Shown one piece after another: positions 9,383-17,607 of a stretch of DNA of 64,000 bases; the first letter of the stretch is position 1, and the number at the start of each line of letters is the position of its first letter. The position numbers and the translations under genes were made by a program. The stretch is from the NCBI RefSeq assembly GCF_001559865.1, contig NZ_LOHE01000037.1, forward strand, positions 230,283 through 294,282, in the 5' to 3' direction. This stretch comes from Abyssisolibacter fermentans (lineage in GTDB: Bacteria > Bacillota > Clostridia > Tissierellales > MCWD3). The notes beneath the pieces are model-generated. The model saw only the letters and a list, made by a program, of their open reading frames with translations, was not told the origin of the DNA and did no database searches.

Positions 9383-9415
9383 AAGCCTTCTTATTAATTG
9401 TTATAGGAAGGCTTT
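9383..9415 (+). terminator. Hairpin terminator of micro-peptide 1
   Basis: AAGCCTTC (9383-9390) pairs with GAAGGCTT (9407-9414), followed by TATAAG. The stem is short and the T-tract poor, but it lies directly behind the stop codon. Confidence 0.55.
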
Positions 9416-9596
9416 ATAAGATGAAAAATTAAATTGATTTTGAGTAAATCGTGTATTCTAAGGAAATCTATTGTATTTGTTTTGGCATATTACAGCATTA
9501 TTACAGTTATATTACAATATGAAAAAATGCTTGCAAAATATCTAATTAGTATGTTAAACTTCAACATGTAATAAAAATAAAAAAGGAGGTCGTGAA

Positions 9597-9725
9597 ATGA
9601 TTAAATCAACTGTACAAATTAACAAAATTGAATCGTATAATGCTTCAATAATTAGAAAAGCTATGCCAACTAATGTAATTGATGCACTTACAATTTCACA
9701 ACACGACCTGCAAATAAGGATTTGA
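9597..9725 (+). CDS. Small ORF 2 of the micro-peptide region (no shared motif)
   Basis: 42 residues preceded by AAAAAGGAGGTCG, a consensus ribosome site. It lacks the EYxKLEY motif; the N-terminus reads MIKSTVQINKIESYNAS. A hairpin resembling a terminator follows 40 bases after the stop. Its arrangement (strong ribosome site, own terminator) matches the neighbouring micro-peptides, so it is kept as a candidate gene. Confidence 0.45.
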   Translation: MIKSTVQINKIESYNASIIRKAMPTNVIDALTISQHDLQIRI

Positions 9726-9764
9726 TTTTAGATATTAATTATTTAATAAATAAATTAGTATATT

Positions 9765-9797
9765 AAAGTTGCAGGTGAGTAATCTGTGACTTTTTAT
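9765..9797 (+). terminator. Probable terminator after small ORF 2
   Basis: AAAGTTGCAG (9765-9774) pairs with CTGTGACTTT (9784-9793) allowing G-U pairs, followed by TT TATATT. Confidence 0.5.
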
Positions 9798-9858
9798 ATT
9801 TTCTATATGTATTTTATCAAAATCGATTTTAATTTATTTTAAATCAAAGATTTTGATG

Positions 9859-9937
9859 TATAATATGAGATAAAAATCGCAGTATAAACTGCGATTTTTA
9901 TAATATAAACAAAGTCGCATTGGGCGACTTTTTGTTT
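9859..9937 (+). other. Promoter-like box and two successive hairpins before the coupled peptide ORFs
   Basis: TATAAT at 9859-9864 is followed by hairpin AAAAATCGCAGT/ACTGCGATTTTT (9872-9883 with 9888-9899) and a second hairpin AAAGTCGC/GCGACTTT (9911-9918 with 9924-9931) with T-rich tail TTGTTTG. Two terminator-like hairpins between a -10 box and the GAGGAGGG ribosome site at 9952 suggest a leader with attenuation, or the end of one transcript and the start of another. Confidence 0.45.
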
Positions 9938-9962
9938 GCAAAAAAAAGAGAGGAGGGTAAAT

Positions 9963-10019
9963 ATGATTAAGCAATTTATGATTGCAAATAACATTATTTT
10001 AGGAGGTGAATATACATGA
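9963..10019 (+). CDS. 18-residue leader ORF overlapping the next micro-peptide
   Basis: Reads MIKQFMIANNIILGGEYT behind GAGGAGGG. Its stop overlaps the next start (ATGA at 10016-10019), and the ribosome site of that next gene lies inside it. This is the layout of translational coupling. It may have no function beyond delivering ribosomes. Confidence 0.4.
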   Translation: MIKQFMIANNIILGGEYT

Positions 10020-10111
10020 AAGAATTATTTTCAATAGCATTTAGATTTGGTTGGTTAAAAACAGATTTAGGTTTAGAGGAGTATTATAAATTAGAATTTA
10101 GAAGATACTAA
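10016..10111 (+). CDS. Micro-peptide 2 of the GxxEYxKLEY family
   Basis: 31 residues with AGGAGGTG seven bases before the ATG. The C-terminal half TDLGLEEYYKLEFRRY aligns with micro-peptides 1 and 3. The N-terminal part is more hydrophobic (MKELFSIAFRFGWL). It overlaps the preceding 18-residue ORF by four bases, so the two are probably translated in sequence. No modifying enzyme or exporter adjoins it; the role is unknown. Confidence 0.6.
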   Translation: MKELFSIAFRFGWLKTDLGLEEYYKLEFRRY

Positions 10112-10158
10112 TATTTTATAATGAAATAATTTATGTTATTTATGAAAGGAGATTTAAA

Positions 10159-10248
10159 ATGAATATAAATGAATTCTTATCATTAATTAATAACCCAATA
10201 AATGATACAGGTTTAAATGAATACAAGAAGATAGAATACAAAAAATGA
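10159..10248 (+). CDS. Micro-peptide 3 of the GxxEYxKLEY family
   Basis: 29 residues with ribosome site GAAAGGAG and C-terminus NDTGLNEYKKIEYKK. It ends in TGA, after which the same frame continues through a further degenerate copy of the motif to 10332. It is the last intact member of the array. Confidence 0.6.
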   Translation: MNINEFLSLINNPINDTGLNEYKKIEYKK

Positions 10249-10332
10249 AGTCCTACATACAAGAAGAATGTTTCAACTAAAGATTATGGACTACAGTATT
10301 CAAAATTAGAATATAAATATCTTAATGTATAA
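10249..10332 (+). pseudogene. In-frame remnant of a fourth GxxEYxKLEY unit behind a TGA
   Basis: The frame of micro-peptide 3 stays open after its TGA for 27 codons and encodes KDYGLQYSKLEYKY near its end before TAA at 10330-10332. It has no start codon or ribosome site of its own. It is either a decayed duplicate or a readthrough extension that would give a double-motif peptide. Confidence 0.5.
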
Positions 10333-10334
10333 AA

Positions 10335-10415
10335 ATGGAGGTTGATTATATTGATTATAGTAATACAAAGAATAATAAAAGACGAGTTAAATTATATGAA
10401 AAAGACATAACTTAA
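10335..10415 (+). other. Last short ORF(s) of the array, identity uncertain
   Basis: Two overlapping frames are possible. A 26-codon frame from ATG 10335 ends KLYEKDIT but has no ribosome site; a 19-codon frame from TTG 10351 does have TGGAGG at a usable distance. Both end just before the strong terminator at 10412. I cannot decide whether either is expressed. Confidence 0.3.
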
Positions 10416-10454
10416 ACCAATATCCACCAGTATTACTGGTGGATATTGGTTTAA
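10412..10454 (+). terminator. Strong 19-bp hairpin closing the micro-peptide array
   Basis: TTAAACCAATATCCACCAG (10412-10430) pairs perfectly with the segment 10436-10454 around a 5-base loop TATTA. No long T-tract follows, but the stem is the strongest in this region. Confidence 0.75.
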
Positions 10455-10712
10455 AGCATATATAATTAGATTATAAGGTTTCATACTTTCACTTTCAGAT
10501 AATACAGTTAAATTAGTAATTTTCTTTAAATAGCTTAGGAATGAAATAAATAATTATAAATATAATTATAAAATCATACACTCAAAATAAATTGTATTGA
10601 AAACTACAACTCGGTAGTTATTTGAATTATTGAAGTTATTTGAAGTAATGTACTTGATAATATTTTAATAATTAGTTATCCTATTATAAAATGAATTATA
10701 TGAGGTGATTAT

Positions 10713-12317
10713 ATGCGAGTATGTTTCTTAGCTTGCAATTCAGATAAAATTGTTTTTGCAAATCATGATTGTGAATGCTATTTAGAAGAAACTGGACTAA
10801 ATAAGCTTTCTGTTAATCAAATCTTTTGTACTCTCACTGAAAAATTTTCCTGTGATACGTTTTCTTTAGCAGGAAACCAATGCTTGATATTTTGTTTAGA
10901 AGAGAATGCTAATGATAGTTTATTAGAAATATATGAACATGTTCTAAACAATCTTGAAGAAGGTATTATTATATCAGATGAAAAAAATCGGGTTATTTTT
11001 ATTAATAATGCTTGTGAAACTATTGAAGGTATTGACCGAAAAAAATGTTATCTAAAACTAATGGAAGAGATATATTCTCCAACAAAGAATACTCCGAATT
11101 TAAGTATGCATTCTGCGGTTTTAAACACAGGTATTGCTTCAAATGAATATGTTAATCAATACATCGTTAAAGAGAATCATAAAGTAATGAATGTTATAGA
11201 AAAAATGTATCCAGTAAAATATAGAGATAATACTATAGCAGTGTATTCTATAATTAAAAACCTTCCTATAATAAAAAAGTCAATGGAAGAAAGCTTAGAA
11301 TTATATACTCATTTTAATAAGTACAAATATGAAAATGGAACAAGGTATAATTTTAAAAGTTTAATTGGAAAAGATATCTCTTTTATAGAATCTATCTCCA
11401 ATGCAAAACGAATTGCTCAAAATAATACAACTGTACTTATTTATGGAGAAACAGGAACAGGGAAAGAGCTTTTTGCACAAAGTATTCATAATTACAGTGT
11501 TTATCAGAATGGTTCTTTTATTTCTATAAACTGTGCTGCTGTACCAGATACTCTTCTTGAAAGCGTATTTTTTGGTACTGTTAAGGGTTCATATACAGGA
11601 GCTGGAAATTCAATTGGCTTATTTGAACAAGCGCAGTATGGTACATTATTTCTTGATGAAATCAATAGTATGGATATTGGACTTCAGGCAAAACTTTTAA
11701 AAGCAATTGAAACAAAAAAAATTCGTAGACTTGGGTCCGATAAGGATATAGATATTCACTGCCGTATTATTTGCGCTTTAAACGAAGACCCAATGAAATG
11801 TGTTAGCAATAATAAGCTTAGGATGGATTTATATTATCGATTATCTTCTTCTATACTGCATATTCCACCTTTGCGTAATCGCAGGAGTGATATAGAATTA
11901 TTATCCAATTATTTTCTAAAAAAGTTTAATAACTCATATCATTTAAATATTAGATATATTGATTCTGAGCTTTTGAATATGTTTCGAAGATATAATTGGC
12001 CTGGTAATGTCCGTGAACTTGAACATGTAATTGAAAGTGCTTTTTCAATTGCAAGCGACTATATTCAAAATTTAACACTAGATAGTATCCCTCCTTATTA
12101 TAGAAGTTTCTTTTCTAAAGGTGCAAAGGCTATAGATAAAAAAACAAGTATTGATTTTCAGAACACGATTTCTTTAAAATCATTAGTAGATGAGTTTGAG
12201 AAAAAAATTATTATAACTGAATTAGAAAAGAATGATAATAATATTACAGCAACAGCACGCAGTTTAAGTATAACCAGACAATCATTACAGCATAAAATAA
12301 AAAAATACGGTCTGTAA
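10713..12317 (+). CDS. Sigma-54-dependent transcriptional regulator with PAS domain
   Basis: 534-residue enhancer-binding protein that would hydrolyse ATP to open sigma-54 promoters. After an unassigned N-terminal stretch (about 1-75) comes a PAS domain (about 75-180), then an AAA+ domain (about 225-450) with Walker A GETGTGKE, Walker B TLFLDEIN and a sigma-54 contact loop that reads GSYTGA instead of the usual GAFTGA. A Fis-type helix-turn-helix closes the protein (NNITATARSLSITRQSLQHK). A canonical -24/-12 promoter lies 170 bases downstream in front of the MFS gene, so it probably controls that operon. The PAS ligand is unknown. Confidence 0.9.
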   Translation: MRVCFLACNSDKIVFANHDCECYLEETGLNKLSVNQIFCTLTEKFSCDTFSLAGNQCLIFCLEENANDSLLEIYEHVLNNLEEGIIISDEKNRVIFINNACETIEGIDRKKCYLKLMEEIYSPTKNTPNLSMHSAVLNTGIASNEYVNQYIVKENHKVMNVIEKMYPVKYRDNTIAVYSIIKNLPIIKKSMEESLELYTHFNKYKYENGTRYNFKSLIGKDISFIESISNAKRIAQNNTTVLIYGETGTGKELFAQSIHNYSVYQNGSFISINCAAVPDTLLESVFFGTVKGSYTGAGNSIGLFEQAQYGTLFLDEINSMDIGLQAKLLKAIETKKIRRLGSDKDIDIHCRIICALNEDPMKCVSNNKLRMDLYYRLSSSILHIPPLRNRRSDIELLSNYFLKKFNNSYHLNIRYIDSELLNMFRRYNWPGNVRELEHVIESAFSIASDYIQNLTLDSIPPYYRSFFSKGAKAIDKKTSIDFQNTISLKSLVDEFEKKIIITELEKNDNNITATARSLSITRQSLQHKIKKYGL

Positions 12318-12439
12318 TTTAAAAAAGTAAAAAAATTTGCAGTGTAAACTTTTTTTGCGCCAATTATTTTTACTTTATCTTATATTTATAGGAATTATAT
12401 ATTTTCTTATCTATAAGATTTGACTTAAAAAAGCCTATG

Positions 12440-12480
12440 AACAGCTATTTATATATAAAATAGCTGTTTATTATTGTTTT
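12440..12480 (+). terminator. Hairpin terminator between the regulator and its target promoter
   Basis: AACAGCTATTT (12440-12450) pairs with AAATAGCTGTT (12458-12468), followed by TATTATTGTTTT. It separates the regulator transcript from the sigma-54 promoter just downstream. Confidence 0.75.
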
Positions 12481-12488
12481 TTTAATAT

Positions 12489-12504
12489 TGGCATGGTAGT
12501 TGCT
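12489..12504 (+). promoter_or_regulatory. Sigma-54 (-24/-12) promoter
   Basis: TGGCATG, four bases, then TTGCT: the GG at 12490-12491 and GC at 12502-12503 have the canonical spacing of ten bases. It lies 40 bases upstream of the MFS start, directly after the gene for a sigma-54 activator. One base (T for C in TGGCACG) departs from consensus. Confidence 0.85.
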
Positions 12505-12543
12505 TTATATATAACTGTCAAATATAGAAAGGAAGTGTTATAT

Positions 12544-13788
12544 ATGAAGAAGACCAATAAACAATGGATGACATTACTTGCAATTTGTATTGCAGGAGGT
12601 GTTATTTTCAAAATTGCTTATCTTCGAGATGTTTATTATGTTCCAATGAAGGAAGTATTTAATGTAACAAATACTGAGTTAGGATGGATGATGACAGCCT
12701 TTGCTGTCACGCAGTTTTTATGCTATCTACCAGGAGGCTGGCTGGTTGATGTTTTTCCTGTAAAATTACTGATACCGTTATCATTAATTACAACTGGAGC
12801 ATTAGGATTTTATTTAGCTACTTATCCTCCTTTTACAATGGTTTTAGTTATTCAAAGTTTGTTTGGTGTTACTATTACTTTATTGTTTTGGGAAGCAATG
12901 ATTAAAGGCGTTCGTATGTTAGGCACACAATCAGAGCAAGGAAGGTTATTTGGATTATTGGAAGGTGGAAGAGGATTGTTTTCAACAGTTGTTTCCTTTG
13001 CTTCTCTATTTGTATTCAGCAAATTTGGAGAAGGCAAGATGGGTTTGCAGGCAACCATAATCTTTTACAGCTGTGTTTTAGTATTATTGGGAATTTTAAC
13101 TTATTTCTTAATAGAAAAAAATGAAGTTGAGGGAAAAATCAATGCCAAAGAAGCACTTAAAGGACTTATTAATGTAGCTAAGCTTCCAAAAGTATGGGTT
13201 GCAGGTTGTATTATATTTTTTGGCTACTCATTTTATAATGGACTTGGATATTTAACTCCTTACCTTACTGAAGTATATGGTATGTCAGTAAAAATGGGTG
13301 CTGCTTTGAGTATTGTACGAACTTACTTAATTGCGTTTCTTGCAGCTCCAATTGGAGGTATGATTGCAGATAAAATGGGTTCTACTATAAGCTATTTAAA
13401 AGTTGCACTTATAACAGGTGCATTGCTTACCGCAATTTATTTCTTTGTACCAGCAGGTAGTTCAGTATGGATTGTTGTTAGTGTAATGATTGTTCTTGCA
13501 GCAGTAATAATGACCATTCGAGGTACTTATTATGCTACTACTGATGAAATGGAAATACCAATTATTTTAGCTGGAGCGGCAGCTGGTATTCTATCTATTG
13601 TTGGAAATACACCTGATTTGTTTATTTTTACTTTATATGGTAGTTTTATTGACAAGTATCCGGGTATTCATGGTTATCATCTAGTATTTGCCTGGATGAT
13701 TGGATTTGCTGTTTTGGGACTTATATCATGTATTTTATTAACACACATACTAAAAAAAGAGAAAAAACAAACTGAAGCTAAAAATTAA
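12544..13788 (+). CDS. MFS transporter
   Basis: 414 residues with about twelve membrane segments, a major-facilitator protein. The cytoplasmic loop between the second and third helices reads GGWLVDVFPVK, and GGMIADKMG is a second copy of the MFS motif A in the C-terminal half. ATG at 12544 follows AAAGGAAG; an in-frame ATG at 12493 lies inside the sigma-54 promoter and is rejected. It is the first gene of the putative sigma-54 operon with a C-S lyase and an NhaC antiporter, so it may import the lyase's amino-acid substrate. Substrate not deducible. Confidence 0.85.
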   Translation: MKKTNKQWMTLLAICIAGGVIFKIAYLRDVYYVPMKEVFNVTNTELGWMMTAFAVTQFLCYLPGGWLVDVFPVKLLIPLSLITTGALGFYLATYPPFTMVLVIQSLFGVTITLLFWEAMIKGVRMLGTQSEQGRLFGLLEGGRGLFSTVVSFASLFVFSKFGEGKMGLQATIIFYSCVLVLLGILTYFLIEKNEVEGKINAKEALKGLINVAKLPKVWVAGCIIFFGYSFYNGLGYLTPYLTEVYGMSVKMGAALSIVRTYLIAFLAAPIGGMIADKMGSTISYLKVALITGALLTAIYFFVPAGSSVWIVVSVMIVLAAVIMTIRGTYYATTDEMEIPIILAGAAAGILSIVGNTPDLFIFTLYGSFIDKYPGIHGYHLVFAWMIGFAVLGLISCILLTHILKKEKKQTEAKN

Positions 13789-13814
13789 AAGACTTAATTA
13801 TAAAGGAGTTGTTT

Positions 13815-14999
13815 ATGATGATTTTAACACATAATTTTGATGAACCTGTGAATCGTATTAATACTGATTCTTTTAAGTGGGATTATGAGGGTGAGAGTGG
13901 AAAATATATTCCACTTGGTGTAGCCGATACTGATTTTAAATCTCCACAGCCTGTTATTGACATGTTACATAAAAAAGTTGATTTAGGTGTTTATGCATAT
14001 GGATATTTGCCACAGCATAGATTTGCAAAGTCAATTTGTAATTGGTATTATAAAAGATACGGACTAAATGTAAACGAAGAAGCTATTAGGTATTCTCAAG
14101 GTTTGATGACAGGAGCTCTTTGGATGCTTTTGGATGCTTTTACACGTCCAGGAGATAAAATTTTGATTCAACCTCCCGTATATAATACATTTAATGTTGT
14201 TATTAAAGGTGCGGGACGTTTTATTGAAACTAATGAACTTAAACTTGTAGATGGTAGATATGAAATGGACTTTGATGATTTAGAACGTAAAACAGCAGAT
14301 CCAAGAGTTCGTATCTTACTGGTTTGCAATCCACATAATCCAGTAGGACGAGTATGGACAAAAGAAGAACTATTAAGAGTTTATGAAATATGTAAAAAGA
14401 ACAACGTCTTAATTATAAGTGACGAAATTCATGGAGATATTGTCTATAATGGAGCTAAGCATACACCGTTCTTTTCAATTTCTGAAGATGCTAAGAATAA
14501 TATTATTGTTATGAGTTCTCCAAGCAAAACTTTTAATCTGGCATGTTTTTATTCTGCGTATGTTGTTATGAATAATAAAGCATTGCGTGATCAATATGAT
14601 GTTGTTTATTCTAATTATCATTTTGACTACAATTATTTTGGGATTGAAGCACTTATAACTTCTTATAACGAATGTGATTATTACGTTGATCAATTTAATG
14701 AATACTTATGGAAAAACATATGTATTGTAAAAGATTTTATTAAAAACACAATGCCTGAGGTTAAGGTTATTGAGCAGGAGAGTACTTATTTAATGTGGCT
14801 TGACTTTAGGGCATGGAATTTAACTCAGTTTGAATTAATGAATTTTTTTAAAGATTCAGGTGTTAAAGTAAATGATGGAATGAATTATGGAAAGAATGGA
14901 TTAGGTTTTGTCAGAGTGAACATTGCATGCCAAACTGCTGTTCTAGAAAAAGCATTATCATGCATTAGTAAAGCTTACAAGTCTAAAAATATCAAATAA
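13815..14999 (+). CDS. MalY/PatB family PLP-dependent C-S lyase/aminotransferase
   Basis: 394-residue fold type I PLP enzyme. The Schiff-base lysine sits in SSPSKTFNLA, with CNPHNPVGRVW and ISDEIHGDIVY as the other cofactor-binding motifs. MalY/PatB members cleave cystathionine or cysteine to release thiols or H2S, pyruvate and ammonia. ATG at 13815 follows AAAGGAG by six bases. It is 26 bases behind the MFS gene and thus probably under sigma-54 control. The alternative role as a true aminotransferase cannot be excluded. Confidence 0.85.
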   Translation: MMILTHNFDEPVNRINTDSFKWDYEGESGKYIPLGVADTDFKSPQPVIDMLHKKVDLGVYAYGYLPQHRFAKSICNWYYKRYGLNVNEEAIRYSQGLMTGALWMLLDAFTRPGDKILIQPPVYNTFNVVIKGAGRFIETNELKLVDGRYEMDFDDLERKTADPRVRILLVCNPHNPVGRVWTKEELLRVYEICKKNNVLIISDEIHGDIVYNGAKHTPFFSISEDAKNNIIVMSSPSKTFNLACFYSAYVVMNNKALRDQYDVVYSNYHFDYNYFGIEALITSYNECDYYVDQFNEYLWKNICIVKDFIKNTMPEVKVIEQESTYLMWLDFRAWNLTQFELMNFFKDSGVKVNDGMNYGKNGLGFVRVNIACQTAVLEKALSCISKAYKSKNIK

Positions 15000-15024
15000 G
15001 GGTAAGTCTATATGAAGCTAGTAT

Positions 15025-15052
15025 ACTGTCAAGTGGTGTATCACTTGACAGT
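15025..15052 (+). terminator. Intercistronic hairpin between the C-S lyase and nhaC-like genes
   Basis: ACTGTCAAGTG (15025-15035) pairs perfectly with CACTTGACAGT (15042-15052). The downstream run is only TGTATATGGCTTTTT, so it may be a partial terminator or an mRNA-stabilising stem. Confidence 0.6.
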
Positions 15053-15082
15053 TGTATATGGCTTTTTAGGGAGGTAATTATA

Positions 15083-16516
15083 TTGAATAATAAAGAAAGT
15101 AAAAACAATCCAGAAGTAAAAAACGTTGTAGAAAATAAATTACATCCAGTTACTTTTATTTATGCAGTTTTGGTTGTTTTTCTTGTATTTGGGTTTATTG
15201 CATTTGGAATGATAGCCTTTGAAGCTCCACTTGAACTGATGTTTCTATTATCATGGATCATTGTAGTTCCACTATTAATGGTGTTGGGTTATAAGTATAA
15301 AGAACTACAAAATATGGCATGGGATATGGCTGTATCATCATTTGAACCAAATGTTATTCTACTTGTTGTAGGTGCAATGATAGGAACATGGATTGCATCT
15401 GGTACTATTCCATATATTATATATCTAGGCTTAAAATTTATATCTCCGAAAATTTTCCTTATATCTGCATTACTACTTTCTTCATTTACCTCACTTGCAA
15501 CAGGTACTTCATGGGGCACATTAGGAACAGTAGGACTTGCTTTAATTGGTATTGGAAATGCAATGGGAGTTCCTTCACAGATGACTGCTGGTGCAATCAT
15601 TTCGGGAGCTTATTTTGGAGATAAAATGTCTCCTTTATCAGACAGTACAATTCTTTCAGCTTCGATTGCAGGTACACCTGTTATGAAGCATATAAAGCAT
15701 ATGATGTATACAACAATTCCTACTTACTTAATAAGTGCAGTAATATTTACTTTTTTAGGGTTAAAATATTCAACTAATACATATGATTTATATATCACTA
15801 CAGAAATTATGAATACATTTGAAAGTACATTCAAATTTTCATTTGTAGAATTGCTGCCTATTATTTTGGTTCTTATTTTACTGGTTAAAAATATACCATC
15901 TATAATTTCACTTTTAATAGGTACAATTTCAGGAGGTGTAATTGCAGTAATTCATCAACATGAAAGCATTCATAATGTTCTTAACTATATGATAAATGGG
16001 TTTACACTTCACACTGGGAATGGTTTTGTTGATAAGCTATTAAATCGTGGTGGTACTAATAGCATGATCAGTGCATTTCTAGCCATATTTCTTGCATTAT
16101 GTATATCAGGAATGCTAGAAAAAACAGGAATATTAAGTGTACTTGTAAAGCCACTAATAAAAAAATGTGGAACTTCAACCTTTAAAATTATAATGGCTAC
16201 AATCATACTTACTTATATAACCAATTCAATAGGGTCTTCAATGCTTTTTGCTTCCATTGTCACTGGAACAATGATGAAGGATATTTACAGAAAAAATGGT
16301 CTTGCTCCAGAGAATTTGTCTCGTACACTGGAAGATGCAGGTACACTTGGAGCAGTATTGATACCATGGAATGCAAATGCTTTATATGCTGCACAGATGC
16401 TTGGAGTATCACAATTTGCATTTATACCTTTTTGTTTTTTGAATTGGATGACTCCGTTAATGGATTTGATTTATGCAAAAACGGGCATTACAATTAAGAA
16501 AAATATATCAAAATAA
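15083..16516 (+). CDS. NhaC family Na+/H+ antiporter
   Basis: 477-residue membrane protein with about twelve hydrophobic segments. The NhaC family stretch SGAYFGDKMSPLSDSTILSA is clear, and TGTSWGTLGTVG lies before it. Family members exchange Na+ for H+, and some exchange Na+/lactate for H+/malate or carry amino acids. Start is TTG at 15083 behind AGGGAGGT. It is the third gene after the sigma-54 promoter, though a hairpin precedes it. Confidence 0.85.
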   Translation: MNNKESKNNPEVKNVVENKLHPVTFIYAVLVVFLVFGFIAFGMIAFEAPLELMFLLSWIIVVPLLMVLGYKYKELQNMAWDMAVSSFEPNVILLVVGAMIGTWIASGTIPYIIYLGLKFISPKIFLISALLLSSFTSLATGTSWGTLGTVGLALIGIGNAMGVPSQMTAGAIISGAYFGDKMSPLSDSTILSASIAGTPVMKHIKHMMYTTIPTYLISAVIFTFLGLKYSTNTYDLYITTEIMNTFESTFKFSFVELLPIILVLILLVKNIPSIISLLIGTISGGVIAVIHQHESIHNVLNYMINGFTLHTGNGFVDKLLNRGGTNSMISAFLAIFLALCISGMLEKTGILSVLVKPLIKKCGTSTFKIIMATIILTYITNSIGSSMLFASIVTGTMMKDIYRKNGLAPENLSRTLEDAGTLGAVLIPWNANALYAAQMLGVSQFAFIPFCFLNWMTPLMDLIYAKTGITIKKNISK

Positions 16517-16517
16517 G

Positions 16518-16560
16518 ATAGTAATAAATTTGTATATAATAAATGCATTATTATTACTAT
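16518..16560 (+). terminator. Probable terminator of the nhaC-like gene
   Basis: ATAGTAATAA (16518-16527) pairs with TTATTACTAT (16551-16560), followed by TTAATATG. The stem is A+T only. Confidence 0.5.
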
Positions 16561-16659
16561 TTAATATGTATATACCAATCAATTTGATTATTAAAGGAGA
16601 GTGACTGAACTGTAAAAACGTTATCATGAATTAATAATAAGTTTCCATATTAATTTTAA

Positions 16660-16684
16660 ACCCTGATTGTTGAGTAATCAGGGT
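16660..16684 (+). terminator. Hairpin in the 16.5-17.6 kb gap
   Basis: ACCCTGATT (16660-16668) pairs with AATCAGGGT (16676-16684); no T-tract follows. The sequence is like the ends of the R3 repeat, so it may be a repeat remnant rather than a terminator. Confidence 0.4.
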
Positions 16685-16812
16685 ATTAATACATCTTTAT
16701 ATATTACTAATCACACATAGTCAAGTACATGTGGCTATTAGAGGAAAATCATGTTTTATCTTTTCTTCCTATGAAAAGTTGTAATATTATCAAAGTTAAG
16801 CTTATTATAATA

Positions 16813-16955
16813 TTACAATAATCTCTTTTTGTGCAATTCAAGCTTCTTTAAATCGTAGTTTACATCTCGGCGATATTTGCAATCAACTTTTATTATTCCA
16901 TTAACTCTTCTCTTAAACACATTTAACCTGGAATTTCCCCAAAACTCTTAAATTT
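16813..16955 (-). pseudogene. Possible C-terminal gene remnant
   Basis: A 47-codon stop-bounded stretch on the minus strand includes FWGNSRLNVFKRRVNG and KYRRDVNYDLKKLELHKKRL and ends in TAA. It is clearly richer in G+C than the flanking sequence and uses codons such as CGC and CGA that are rare nearby. It has no start or ribosome site and I recognise no family. It may be the relic of a mobile or transferred gene. Confidence 0.3.
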
Positions 16956-17497
16956 TTCAGTTGCAAACGAATCTTTAATTATAAATAGCTAACTTATAAA
17001 AATTTCTTTTTCAAAATTTTTTTAAAGTATTCATAATAAATTAATTTGAACTAAACAGTAGTATAACATTGTAATGTTTATTATTCTATCATTATGAACT
17101 TTACTTGAATATATTATTTAAAATAAGTAGATGATTTTATTAATTGTTACAGTTTAAAAATTAAATACTGTTATTAAATACTTATATTAAAATTATAATT
17201 TTGAATATAATAAAAGAAAAGTTTTGAAATTAACCTAAAATACATAATAACAATTATAAAATCACACCAGATATAAATTTATTAAAAAAACGTATTATAT
17301 TATTATATGTAAATAATAACTTTTAGTATTTATTAAATTTAAAATTTTTATCGATAGCATTAATATGATTAGTCTTTTTTTCGATAAACAACAAGTTTAA
17401 AGGGTATGTTATACAGAGCAATAAATGAGGAAAATGAGCAAATAATTTTGAGACTTAAAATAATTTATTAAAAACATAAATAATTAAAAACTTTGCT
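16956..17497. other. Long A+T-rich intergenic spacer
   Basis: No gene, repeat copy or riboswitch recognised. Composition is extreme A+T with poly-A and poly-T runs. In particular no tetrahydrofolate riboswitch precedes the folate genes downstream. Confidence 0.5.
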
Positions 17498-17525
17498 TTG
17501 TACAGTGAAAAAAATATGTTATAAT
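17498..17525 (+). promoter_or_regulatory. Promoter of the cyclo-ligase gene
   Basis: TTGTAC (17498-17503), a 16-base spacer and TATAAT (17520-17525). Transcription would start near 17532. Confidence 0.6.
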
Positions 17526-17570
17526 GTTGTTGAATAATTAACAAAGATGAATATATTTTTAACAAACTAC

Positions 17571-17579
17571 TGTATACAA
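17571..17579 (+). promoter_or_regulatory. TGTATACAA operator-like palindrome, site 1
   Basis: TGTATACAA lies about 40 bases after the expected transcription start and 28 bases before the cyclo-ligase start codon. The same sequence recurs upstream of cooS, folD, lpdA, DUF3786 and the Ni/Co transporter. It fits the GTA/TAC half-site pattern of GntR-type repressors. Confidence 0.55.
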
Positions 17580-17607
17580 AATGCATGTATCTAGGAGGGG
17601 TCTCATT

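Noticed and set aside
17400..17607. Tetrahydrofolate riboswitch upstream of the folate genes
   Set aside because: No matching stems or conserved loops were found; only a promoter and the TGTATACAA site are visible.
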